From the NCBI GenBank assembly GCA_900551985.1, contig URYG01000073.1:1-13687 (forward strand): a DNA stretch of 13,687 nt. The letters run 5' to 3'. Below the pieces are notes generated by a model. The model was not told where the DNA came from and ran no database searches. It saw only the letters and a program-made list of their open reading frames with translations. Made by a program: the position numbers and the translations under genes. The stretch comes from an uncultured Prevotella sp. (GTDB lineage: Bacteria; Bacteroidota; Bacteroidia; Bacteroidales; Bacteroidaceae). Every line of letters begins with the position of its first letter. The first letter of the stretch is position 1. Below are positions 1 to 8,255 of this stretch, one piece after another.

Positions 1-85
1 TATAGTTGTACAACTATAACTCTACAGTTGTACAACTATAGCCTATATAGTCGTACGACTACAACTTTATAGTTGTACAACTATA
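1..85. repeat. Array of four palindromes spaced about 22 bp apart
   Basis: Four palindromes share the core AGTYGTACRACT. Copy 1 (1-18) and copy 4 (68-85) are the identical perfect palindrome TATAGTTGTACAACTATA. Copy 2 (22-41) matches with one mismatched pair. Copy 3 (48-61) is TAGTCGTACGACTA, where both symmetric positions changed together so the palindrome is kept. Centres lie at about 9.5, 31.5, 54.5 and 76.5, spacings of 22, 23 and 22 bp, close to two helical turns. The array touches the window edge and may continue. It lies beyond the 3' end of the BREX operon. It could be a set of dimeric regulator sites for a neighbouring gene or an intergenic repeat family; no function can be assigned from sequence. 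Confidence 0.85.
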
Positions 86-108
86 GGGTATTCGATTAAT
101 TAGAAGCA

Positions 109-148
109 GAAAATAGGGAATTCGAGATGCCCAAAACTCCCTATTTTC
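109..148 (-). terminator. Hairpin downstream of pglZ, possible bidirectional terminator
   Basis: A perfect 11-bp inverted repeat, GAAAATAGGGA (109-119) and TCCCTATTTTC (138-148), encloses an 18-base loop. A further GCA/TGC pairing is possible outside a two-base bulge. The stem ends in a T-run on either strand, so it could stop transcription both ways. It lies about 170 bases after the pglZ stop, with no gene between. The loop is long for a strong intrinsic terminator, so this is a moderate call. Confidence 0.45.
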
Positions 149-244
149 GTTGCTAGATTCCAAGTTTGCCAGTATGCAAAAATTGGTTATAAGTATTGAC
201 AGAAATAGCCTAGATTACTGAGTTGGCTTCCTTCTGTTCCAAAT

Positions 245-300
245 GAAATAGGCTTCGATGACGAATGAAGCCTGTTTCGATAGCACATGAAGCTTATTTC
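245..300 (-). terminator. Hairpin with two alternative partner arms after pglZ
   Basis: GAAATAGGCTTC (245-256) can pair with GAAGCCTGTTTC (267-278) across a 10-base loop or with GAAGCTTATTTC (289-300). Each partner matches 11 of 12 positions. In the operon transcript this reads as two near-identical direct repeats 22 bases apart followed by one inverted copy. The first arm begins 19 bases after the pglZ stop codon. It is probably the operon's transcript end or a 3'-protective hairpin. A strong U-tract is lacking, so terminator function is inferred. Confidence 0.45.
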
Positions 301-318
301 ATTTTTACCTCCAATTAT

Positions 319-2802
319 TTAGAATTCGGCATCAAACAAGACGCTGATCTTATAAGGAATATCATCCAATTTCTTAAACTGGTTGCTTCCTGCAATCTGC
401 TGCTCCTTGCGAAGATAAATCTCCTGACCATTCAGTTCCGTGAGCTGACGTTTGAACACGAATTTATGCTTCTGCTCTCTCTGCTCGCTCTCTTTGCTCT
501 CGCTGTTGAAGCTAAGCACGATGGAGTCGGAGAGGAGATTGCCATCCTTGTCGTAGAAACCGAAACGCATATCTACACCCTTCACCTTGTCGGTAACAGG
601 CTCGCTCTGGTAGAAACTGATAGTCTGGTTATTGGTGGTGATACGACTCTTCCTGTTGAGAATATCCACCGAGACCTCGCTGATTCCTTGTTTCTTCTTG
701 ATGTTGACATGCAATACAGGAATTACAATTTCCTGAGGCATGCTGCCACCATGTACGAATCTGCTTCCCGAACCCTGTTTGCGGATTCGGTTCAACCCTT
801 TGGCAGTCTGTATTTCCGTGTCGCCTTTTAATCCCACTTCTTTGCCCTGCCATGTCTTTACGGCATTGCCTTCCTCCAGCTTTTTTCCTATTACAAAACG
901 ACGGTTGTCTTGAATGATGCTATCACCCATTACCTTGAAATCTGTAAAGTCGGTCTCGTCTAGAGTCTCATTCTGATAGATGTAGCCATGGTCCGACGTA
1001 ATGAGAATATTGCTTCCGTTGCCGTTCCTGATGACGTCGATGATTCTTTTGATATGTTCAAATTCATCTTGGGTCGCCTCGAAAACTCTGCTTTCCGTAG
1101 CCTTGTCATCACCCGTTTTATCTATGATGTTACTATAGATATAAATCAGGTCGTAATCCTTGAATGCCGTCTTGGTATTCGTGATTTTGAGGAAATCATC
1201 GGCAATGATCGCCATACTCTTAGCTACGGTTTTCTGCAAAACCTTTTCTCTGTTATTTGTTCCCTTGGTACTGATGCCGTCTGCAAACACTTCATCGGCT
1301 TCCTTTTCGTAAGAAAGTTCCTTGTGTGGCAAGAGGGCTGCCATTCCCAGCTGGGTATAGGAAGGTAGGGTAGAGCGCATGGCTGGTTTCATCTCTGTTT
1401 CCATTCTTGGCATTCGGGCAATCTTTTCGCTCAGTTCCACCATCGTCTCGTATCTCAAGGCATCGCTGATGATGACGAAAACCTTCTTCTTGTTGGCGAT
1501 GAAGGGATAGACGTATGCCATATAGAATTTCTCCTGACTGATGATGTCTTTCATTTCCCATTGTTCCATACCATCTACTTGTGGTTGCCATTTCTGGGCA
1601 AGTTTCAAGAGATAGTGGTTGGTGTATGCCAGCTGCACCTTTTCGGTGATGGATGCCAATAGTTGTTGGCATTCAGCCTGATTGGCTTCGTGGATGAAGT
1701 GTCGGTAATGCAGGTCAATGGTATATAGGTTTTTGACGTAAGCCATAAAACCTTCCTCTGGAGAATTGATGTCCAGTCCGTTCATCTTCAATTCGATATC
1801 TGCAAAGAGTCGGCGTGCTTCCAGAAGGGCATGGAGTGTATGGACTGCTTCCGGGAAAAAGAGCTTGTTCTCCCGTTCCTCAATAATCGCTTCCAGTTCC
1901 TCTACGGTGATACTGCCATTCAATACATCATTTACCAGATAACTGGCGATGATTTTGTCAATGCAAGGATAGGTCTCTACATCCAGTAATTGCTGCAGGG
2001 AGTATTCCTGTATGGTTTCCCTGATATTGAGTTCATTTTCTAATTGTCCGGCAAGCTCCTGGTACATTTCGCCATAGGTTCTGCTGTCTCGCCAGTCGCG
2101 CATGAAGATCAGTGCCTCGTTGGTCAGCTTCTTTTTCAAGTCGTTTTGGAAGAGTACGATAAGCAGGTCTTTAATGTTCCTGTTCTCTTGGTAGCCGAAG
2201 GTGGTCTTTACCTCGTCCCAATAGATATCCTCCAGATTATAGCTCTTCATATCCGCTTGGAGGGTAGTCTCTTCTTGAACCATCTCTGTAATCAGGGCAT
2301 ATGTGTAAGCCTCGCAGGTGGTTTTGCTTTTGCAGACCACTGCGAGCATCATTTTTTCTATTTCCCTGGTGTCCATTCCCGGATGAAGTCTTGCTGCCAG
2401 TTTATTCCTGTTGTCTGTCTTCTTGAAGAAGTTGATGTGCTGTTGCACCACGGTATCTTTCAGTTCCATGGCGATTCCACATTCTGCCGCATAGAGTGAA
2501 CTCATGTCTGCAGAAAATAGAACTCCTTCTTCCTGATAGTCCAGCAGCCAGTTGTCTTCATCTTTAGGCATTGCCTCTGGACTGTAGATCACAAAGCCTA
2601 GTTCTGGCTGTTCTCCTTTTTGTATCTGATATTTGATGGTGAAGGGATTGCCCTCCAGCGTCAGCACGCTGATGCCGGGCATGCTGATGCTAGTGGCAAA
2701 ATCTTTCTCTTGTCCCCCTTCGTCGTACCAGAACACATAGCGGTTTTTCTCCACCATGGTGCTGAGTATCTGTTTTATCTTTTCTCTTGTTGAATCGGTC
2801 AT
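319..2802 (-). CDS. pglZ: BREX type 1 protein PglZ (alkaline phosphatase superfamily)
   Basis: PglZ, 827 aa, a full-length type 1 PglZ by size. It belongs to the alkaline phosphatase superfamily. Two expected metal-site motifs are visible: VFVIISDALRYE with Asp447 in the central strand, and LITSDHGYIYQNE with Asp604-His605. The N-terminal half is helical and charged, and the tail is beta-rich, as in other PglZ proteins. In studied BREX systems PglZ is needed for both host methylation and phage restriction and associates with PglX; its substrate is not firmly known. The start codon lies two bases after the brxL stop, implying coupled translation. It is the last gene of the operon here, whereas type 1 clusters usually end with brxL. 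No frameshift or internal stop was seen. The family call is secure; the catalytic role is from family knowledge. Confidence 0.95.
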   Translation of the reverse strand: MTDSTREKIKQILSTMVEKNRYVFWYDEGGQEKDFATSISMPGISVLTLEGNPFTIKYQIQKGEQPELGFVIYSPEAMPKDEDNWLLDYQEEGVLFSADMSSLYAAECGIAMELKDTVVQQHINFFKKTDNRNKLAARLHPGMDTREIEKMMLAVVCKSKTTCEAYTYALITEMVQEETTLQADMKSYNLEDIYWDEVKTTFGYQENRNIKDLLIVLFQNDLKKKLTNEALIFMRDWRDSRTYGEMYQELAGQLENELNIRETIQEYSLQQLLDVETYPCIDKIIASYLVNDVLNGSITVEELEAIIEERENKLFFPEAVHTLHALLEARRLFADIELKMNGLDINSPEEGFMAYVKNLYTIDLHYRHFIHEANQAECQQLLASITEKVQLAYTNHYLLKLAQKWQPQVDGMEQWEMKDIISQEKFYMAYVYPFIANKKKVFVIISDALRYETMVELSEKIARMPRMETEMKPAMRSTLPSYTQLGMAALLPHKELSYEKEADEVFADGISTKGTNNREKVLQKTVAKSMAIIADDFLKITNTKTAFKDYDLIYIYSNIIDKTGDDKATESRVFEATQDEFEHIKRIIDVIRNGNGSNILITSDHGYIYQNETLDETDFTDFKVMGDSIIQDNRRFVIGKKLEEGNAVKTWQGKEVGLKGDTEIQTAKGLNRIRKQGSGSRFVHGGSMPQEIVIPVLHVNIKKKQGISEVSVDILNRKSRITTNNQTISFYQSEPVTDKVKGVDMRFGFYDKDGNLLSDSIVLSFNSESKESEQREQKHKFVFKRQLTELNGQEIYLRKEQQIAGSNQFKKLDDIPYKISVLFDAEF

Positions 2803-2804
2803 AA

Positions 2805-4835
2805 CTATTTTACTCCTATTGCTTTAAATGCCGCATCTATCGGGTCGGTATATACTTCCAGACTGAACTTGGTCATCAGGTCGGCTGGCACATTGCCATA
2901 TTGCATCATGTCGATGGCTGGGATGAGGATGCGCTTGGCTCCTGCATCATTGGCTATCTCCAAGGCACCAGGCAAGTCGGTGGTACCGATGATGGTGCCA
3001 CCGATGCTCATGCTGCCCAGTATGCAGAGCTGAGGCTGAACCGGACGATTGCATAGTCCTGATACCAGAGAGATGAAGACGGCTAATTCCATGCCCGATA
3101 GGGTGCCGATGCCATGAATGTCGGTGGCTTTCAGATGCAGCTCGTAGTCGCCAAACTTGATGTCGTTTGAAATGCGGCTGATGTTGCTTCGCAGATAGTT
3201 GACTGCTTCTTTCAGTTCGTCTCGGATGGTAGTACCACTTCCGAAACCGGTGTGCTCAAACTTGCCGTTGCCTTGCATCTTTTGCAGGTCTAGGCGAACC
3301 AGTCCCTTGTTACCACCTTCTGTTTGGTTGGCAATGCAGAAAAGGCATCCTGCCTGCAACTCTCCTTCGGGTATCAGTCCAGATGATTTGCATTCCGGGG
3401 TAGCCACGAAGTGCTCTTCGTTGTCTTCCAGGTCGATATATGAGAAATGGACGTCGAAGAATTCCAAACCGCCAATCTTCTTGAGCTGTTCCTTGATGCG
3501 GCGTCTGCCGATAAGGGCATATTCCAGGCATTCTCTTACTTCCTCTTTGCCGAAGTTTCCATCCGGATATAACAGCTTGAGGAGTCCGCTCACGGTATGC
3601 TTTACGGCGATGACATCACGCTGGTTCAAGTCTTTGCCCAGACGGAAATATTTCTGGATGGCATCAGAAAAGGTGCGCTTGCGCATCTCTCTCAGGCATT
3701 CCGAAAAATAATCTGTGATAAAGCCATAATTATCGGTGAAGAACTCTGGGCGCATCTTGGGTATTTCCCAACCCGGCAGATAGAGATGAAAGCGGTCGAA
3801 GAAGGCGGCATCTATCATCTCTTTTGGAAATGGTGAGAGAAGATGTGAAACTTTTACCAGGTTCTCGATGCTTCCGTCGATATTGCCGAGAAAGACCATC
3901 GAGGCATCGGCTGCAATACTGTCCTTGCCTCGGCTGAATGAGCCGTTTGCCATATAGTCTTTCATAATCTGCACTCCGTCCTTGTCTTTCATCTTCATGC
4001 CTGCCACCTCGTCGAAAGCTACCACATCCCAGGTTCCCACGAGTCCTACCTGGTGTCTGCCCATGTTGTAGAAGAGGTTTGCCACGGTGGTCTGTCCGCC
4101 CGATACCAATATAGAATAAGGTGAAATCTGTTCAAAGAGATAGCTCTTGCCTGTGCCACGAGGTCCCAGTTCCACCATGTTGAAGTTGTTTTCTACCAGC
4201 GGAATCATTCTCGCTATCAGATGCTGCTGGGCGATGGGCGATAGGTTGGTAGGCTCCATACCCATACTTCTCAGCAACACCTGCATCCATTCTTCTTTCG
4301 AGAAATGCTTGCGGGCTTCTATATATTCATTGATGTCGGTAGCCGGCATCTGTACGGGTTTCAGAGAGAGTATCTTGAAGGGACTCTCTTTTGAATTCTC
4401 ATCAAACTCGTAGGCGAGGGTGATGATGCACCAGATACCTCCGCCTAACAGCTTGTCGTACATTTTGATATAGTTGTCGGCAATGCGGATGCGGGAGATG
4501 TTGATGTTGAAAATCTGTCCTTCGTAGGTGTCGTTGTGCTCGTTGAGGCGAGCCGTCACCTTGTCGATAATCTTGAATTGTCCTCTGTCTCTTATCTTCG
4601 ACTTGATTTTCTCGGCTTCATCTGGGCGCACGTAGTTGTCGGCAAGAATCTGTTTCACCATTGCCGTACCGCTTTCTATATCTTCCTCATCATCTGTGGC
4701 GCAATACATGCCAAGCAGGTACTCCAGTACGTAGCTTGGCACGTTCATGCCTTCTTTGATGAGTTTCGTCAAGTCTTTGCGCACCACCTTTCCTGCGTAG
4801 TGCTCGTTGAGCTTTTTATCTAGTTCGTCGGTCAT
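2805..4835 (-). CDS. brxL: BREX protein BrxL, AAA+ ATPase with Lon-like C-terminal domain
   Basis: BrxL, 676 aa, the usual length. The N-terminal region carries the family signature (VRKDLTKLIK, NVPSYVLEYLLGMYCATDDE, residues 18-50). The AAA+ core has Walker A GPRGTGKS at 224-231, Walker B VVAFDE at 271-276 and a sensor-like FLGNID at 315-320. The C-terminal part (about 560-676) resembles the Lon protease fold: GTLSG at 577-581 sits where Lon has its catalytic serine, and AKRILIP matches the end of the Lon core. I see no lysine in the stretch equivalent to Lon's GGLKEK (about 611-625), so proteolysis is doubtful. In characterised systems BrxL forms a DNA-binding ATPase ring needed for phage restriction but not for methylation. 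It starts two bases after the pglX stop and ends two bases before pglZ, an atypical position for brxL. Confidence 0.95.
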   Translation of the reverse strand: MTDELDKKLNEHYAGKVVRKDLTKLIKEGMNVPSYVLEYLLGMYCATDDEEDIESGTAMVKQILADNYVRPDEAEKIKSKIRDRGQFKIIDKVTARLNEHNDTYEGQIFNINISRIRIADNYIKMYDKLLGGGIWCIITLAYEFDENSKESPFKILSLKPVQMPATDINEYIEARKHFSKEEWMQVLLRSMGMEPTNLSPIAQQHLIARMIPLVENNFNMVELGPRGTGKSYLFEQISPYSILVSGGQTTVANLFYNMGRHQVGLVGTWDVVAFDEVAGMKMKDKDGVQIMKDYMANGSFSRGKDSIAADASMVFLGNIDGSIENLVKVSHLLSPFPKEMIDAAFFDRFHLYLPGWEIPKMRPEFFTDNYGFITDYFSECLREMRKRTFSDAIQKYFRLGKDLNQRDVIAVKHTVSGLLKLLYPDGNFGKEEVRECLEYALIGRRRIKEQLKKIGGLEFFDVHFSYIDLEDNEEHFVATPECKSSGLIPEGELQAGCLFCIANQTEGGNKGLVRLDLQKMQGNGKFEHTGFGSGTTIRDELKEAVNYLRSNISRISNDIKFGDYELHLKATDIHGIGTLSGMELAVFISLVSGLCNRPVQPQLCILGSMSIGGTIIGTTDLPGALEIANDAGAKRILIPAIDMMQYGNVPADLMTKFSLEVYTDPIDAAFKAIGVK

Positions 4836-4837
4836 AT

Positions 4838-7800
4838 TTATTCCAGTCCTTTGATAGGTTCCACAAGTGGATAGAACTTTGGATAGTTGGCTTTTACGCC
4901 ATCATCCAGGTCGATGGTGAGTCGATGGCTCGCCATTTCTACCAGCTCTTGTTCAAACTCCTTCACTTCTTTCACTTTCTCCTTTAGTTCGTTCACCAGT
5001 TTCAGGGCACGGTTGCGCGGTGCCTGGGTCAGGTCATCACGGAGGGTTTCTTCTTCAGCTTCTCGTAACTGCTGTTCCACCTTATTTATATATGGGTGTA
5101 CATATTCGGCGTGAAGTTTCGATAGGGTATCGGCTTCCATGCGGTGCATATAGACCAGTGCCTTGAAGTAACCCTTCTTGTGCTTGTCGCCCATGCGGGA
5201 TGAGAAGAGCCAGTAGATAGGTCGCTTGGCTCCCTTTACGCTGTACATCTGCTGATGGTCGGCATAATAGTCTTTATAGAGATAGTCTCTCAGGCTCTTG
5301 CCGATGGTCTGTTCGATATACTTTATGTTCTCGTAATACTGCTCCTCACCGAAGAGTGTCTTGATGGCGAGCTGGATACGCTCGGTCATATCATCGGCGA
5401 AGAAGTCTGGTTCCTGGATGATTGGCACGATGCCGTCGTCGTCGATGCTGAGGGTGCTGCGTGGAGAGTTCTCTATGCCGTCCACCTGCAAGTCGAGGCT
5501 GCTGAGGTCTTGATGCTGGTTGGCAATGATGAGGCCTGGCTTATCTACCGAATAGCGTCCCATAAAGCAACCCACCAAATAGCTGATGAATTGTTTGATG
5601 ATTACATCATCGTGCCAGATAATCTTCTCGCTCTTCTCGATGCTTATCTCGCCTTGCTGCAAGATGGTTACCTCGTCGAGAGGAACATCGGGGGTAAGCT
5701 CGTCTTGTAAGCCGTAGTGAAGTATGAATAACTTATTTATAGCTTCTTCATTTTGCTTTAGCTTTCTATAATTATCTAACCATTTTTCCTTATGAATAGT
5801 TTGTAACTCTTCAATGGAGTTACTAGGTAATTCTTTTTTTATTTCGAGAAGTCTATTTGTTTTAAAATTCCAGCTTGTTTCATGATTATCCCAATCTGTT
5901 TTTGAGATGGAAATATTACTTTTAACAAGTTTGTGAATGTTTACATCTTGAATCCTTAAGTCTGGTAAATTCTTGATTACTCCACATTTGAAATTTATTG
6001 TAGGCATAGTTATTTGAGCAATGCACATAAAAACTTTTGAATTCATATATGCCATGCAACTTTCTATGTCTTTTCCTACAGCAATTTGCCCACCTGCATC
6101 AAATAGAAATCCACTAGGATAATATCTCATACCAAATTTTCCGACACCAACGGCAGTCCATGTACCACCTTCTTTAAAGTATAAATCCTGGCTAGGTCTG
6201 ACATGACCTTGTAGCTTACTCATTTCATTTCTGGAATCTTTGTCGAATCTAATGACATTGTCATTATTTCCATACCATTTTCTAAATTCTCCTCCTTTGT
6301 TGTAAGGAACCCATTTGCCATTATTGTCAATATCAGAATATTGAGTTGCGTTGGTAATAAATGAGTTATTATTAATTTCAAACCATAAGCGCAAAAATCT
6401 TGCATTATCTGCAGTATGAATTCCTTCGCGTAATAAATAATGGTCTGAAAGAGGCTCTTTATGCTTAAAGCATGTGAGCATTTTGTCGCTAGCCCAATAA
6501 CCAACCACATTTCCTGGAATATTTGATAACTTTTTCTGAAGTACATTATAGTATGCATTCTCTCGCTTTAGAAAAGAAAGTTCTTTATCTTGGCTATTTT
6601 TACCTTCAACTACTCTAAAGTATGAGCCGTAGGTTGGAGCGTGTTTGGCAAAAATAAAGGTTGTACATTGTACAATCTCTCCGCCAATTTCATCGAAAGC
6701 ACGAGACCCTAAATGGATCATGCTATCAATATTATAATGGTTGAGGAGATCTAAACGAAGGTTTTTATAGGAAGTAATAAACATCCAAGAGTGCATATTT
6801 ATCATACCTAATTTTCCTTTTGAAGAACAAAATTCCATACCTCTTTCCATAAATATTGCCATTATATCAGTTTTAGAATTCGGGTATTCCTTCTGCACGT
6901 ATGCTTTCAATTCATCGCAGAATCCTTTCCCTAGATACGGTGGATTAGTCACGACACAATGGTATCCACGAGACAAATATTCTGCCTCGCTCTTCATCAG
7001 TCTCTGCTGTTCTCCAAAAAGTCCACCATTAACCTTAATCGCTGCATATTCCTCTGGTGTAACCTTCAGCAAAGATCCAATGGTATCGATATTCTCGAAC
7101 TGCCAAATCAAACTCTTCTCGTCCCAATCGCCACTTGCTGCAATCGTCTCGTGGTCAATGTTCTCCAAAAAGATAACGTTTGGCTTTACCGGCTTACGAC
7201 GAAGGTAACGGCTATAATATGCGTTAGCCTTCATGGTAAGGGCAAAGCTGGCAAGCTGATAACAACGCTTGTCAATGTCCATGCCATAAAGGTTATTCTC
7301 CAGGATAAGAGCCGGAATCTCCTTGGTTCGATAACCCTCTTCTTCATACATCTTGCAGAGCAAATCGAAAGCATACACCAAAACGTGACCACTTCCCATA
7401 CAAGGGTCGATGAAGCGGATGTCTTTTACGCTCTGAATATCCTCCGGAATCGGGTCGGGCTGGTTGTCGGCAGGCTCAATGTAATAAGGCATTTCTGTTT
7501 TTAATGCCGTGTCGGGATGCAGGGAGGTCCAGATTCGTCCCAAGGTGTTCTCTACCATGTAGCGAACTATCCAGTGGGGGGTGAAAAGCTGGGTGGCTGC
7601 TGCTTGCTCGTCACTCTTCAGTCCACCCTTCTGACTCTTCTTGGCTTCGGCATCCGCCTTGCGCTCTGTGATATAAAACTGGTAAAGCCAGCCCATAATC
7701 TCTACGTTTTGGCAATCCTCGTCGGTCATGCCCTTGCGGATATCCGTCACGAAACTCTGCTCAGAAAGCAAGTCGGTAGGGAGTAGCAGTTCGGTATAGT

Positions 7801-8248
7801 CGCTGATAGACTCGAAGAGGAAAGGCATGGGGTTATTGTATTGGTTGCAGATAGCAATCAATAAATCATGGTAAATCTTTTCCTCGTCTTTTCCTAAAAT
7901 GTCCAGCGAAATGCCAAGGTTCTCATCAATGTTTCCGCCCATCGCCTCCTGCAGGATTTCCGGACGTATCTGTCCTGCTGCAGGAGTGATGACCATCGGA
8001 ACATTATAGCCGTTGGCATCCATAAAGCGAAGTGCCATCACTCGGTTGAACCAAGTGTAGGTCACTTCTTCCACTACATTCTTTTCGCCCTTATCGGCAA
8101 TCTCCTTGCGGAGTGTATTGATTTCATTCTGTTTGCCACGAAGCTCGGCAGTATCTTCCGTCAAGATATAGTTCATTCTAGTCTTGATGGAAGATACCAG
8201 CTTTTTGCGAGTTTCCTGTGCAAATGTCTTTAATGCTGATGTATTCAT
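4838..8248 (-). CDS. pglX: BREX type 1 adenine-specific DNA methyltransferase PglX
   Basis: PglX, 1136 aa, close to the normal type 1 size of about 1200. It is the S-adenosylmethionine-dependent N6-adenine methyltransferase that marks host DNA and sets BREX specificity. The N-terminal helical region (1-200) is followed by LFTPHWIVRYMVENTLGRIW. The SAM-binding motif DPCMGSGHVLV starts at Asp281, and the catalytic NPPY is at 435-438. The region after NPPY (about 455-845) should hold the target-recognition domain, followed by a charged C-terminal helical part. The DNA of that middle region is visibly more AT-rich than the rest of the gene. There is no internal stop, so the frame is intact. It starts seven bases after brxC. 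No second or partial pglX copy is in the window, so there is no sign of a local recombination partner. Confidence 0.95.
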   Translation of the reverse strand: MNTSALKTFAQETRKKLVSSIKTRMNYILTEDTAELRGKQNEINTLRKEIADKGEKNVVEEVTYTWFNRVMALRFMDANGYNVPMVITPAAGQIRPEILQEAMGGNIDENLGISLDILGKDEEKIYHDLLIAICNQYNNPMPFLFESISDYTELLLPTDLLSEQSFVTDIRKGMTDEDCQNVEIMGWLYQFYITERKADAEAKKSQKGGLKSDEQAAATQLFTPHWIVRYMVENTLGRIWTSLHPDTALKTEMPYYIEPADNQPDPIPEDIQSVKDIRFIDPCMGSGHVLVYAFDLLCKMYEEEGYRTKEIPALILENNLYGMDIDKRCYQLASFALTMKANAYYSRYLRRKPVKPNVIFLENIDHETIAASGDWDEKSLIWQFENIDTIGSLLKVTPEEYAAIKVNGGLFGEQQRLMKSEAEYLSRGYHCVVTNPPYLGKGFCDELKAYVQKEYPNSKTDIMAIFMERGMEFCSSKGKLGMINMHSWMFITSYKNLRLDLLNHYNIDSMIHLGSRAFDEIGGEIVQCTTFIFAKHAPTYGSYFRVVEGKNSQDKELSFLKRENAYYNVLQKKLSNIPGNVVGYWASDKMLTCFKHKEPLSDHYLLREGIHTADNARFLRLWFEINNNSFITNATQYSDIDNNGKWVPYNKGGEFRKWYGNNDNVIRFDKDSRNEMSKLQGHVRPSQDLYFKEGGTWTAVGVGKFGMRYYPSGFLFDAGGQIAVGKDIESCMAYMNSKVFMCIAQITMPTINFKCGVIKNLPDLRIQDVNIHKLVKSNISISKTDWDNHETSWNFKTNRLLEIKKELPSNSIEELQTIHKEKWLDNYRKLKQNEEAINKLFILHYGLQDELTPDVPLDEVTILQQGEISIEKSEKIIWHDDVIIKQFISYLVGCFMGRYSVDKPGLIIANQHQDLSSLDLQVDGIENSPRSTLSIDDDGIVPIIQEPDFFADDMTERIQLAIKTLFGEEQYYENIKYIEQTIGKSLRDYLYKDYYADHQQMYSVKGAKRPIYWLFSSRMGDKHKKGYFKALVYMHRMEADTLSKLHAEYVHPYINKVEQQLREAEEETLRDDLTQAPRNRALKLVNELKEKVKEVKEFEQELVEMASHRLTIDLDDGVKANYPKFYPLVEPIKGLE
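5715..6885 (-). other. AT-rich segment inside pglX (presumed target-recognition region)
   Basis: Base composition changes sharply inside pglX. Hand counts give 17 G+C of 60 at 6361-6420, against 35 of 60 at 5401-5460 and 28 of 60 at 7081-7140. The AT-rich block covers about residues 455-845, starting soon after NPPY and ending before the C-terminal charged region. The reading frame is continuous across both edges. Such a block is expected if the specificity domain was exchanged by recombination with a donor of lower GC. Boundaries are approximate. Confidence 0.65.
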
Positions 8249-8255
8249 ATCATTC

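Noticed and set aside
1..85. Regular repeats as a possible CRISPR array
   Set aside because: The units are short palindromes separated by only about 2-12 bases of non-unique sequence, with no spacers and no cas genes.
265..831. 188-codon plus-strand open frame opposite the 3' end of pglZ
   Set aside because: It lies antisense to a clear PglZ sequence, has no recognisable domain and no promoter; it is a shadow of pglZ codon usage.
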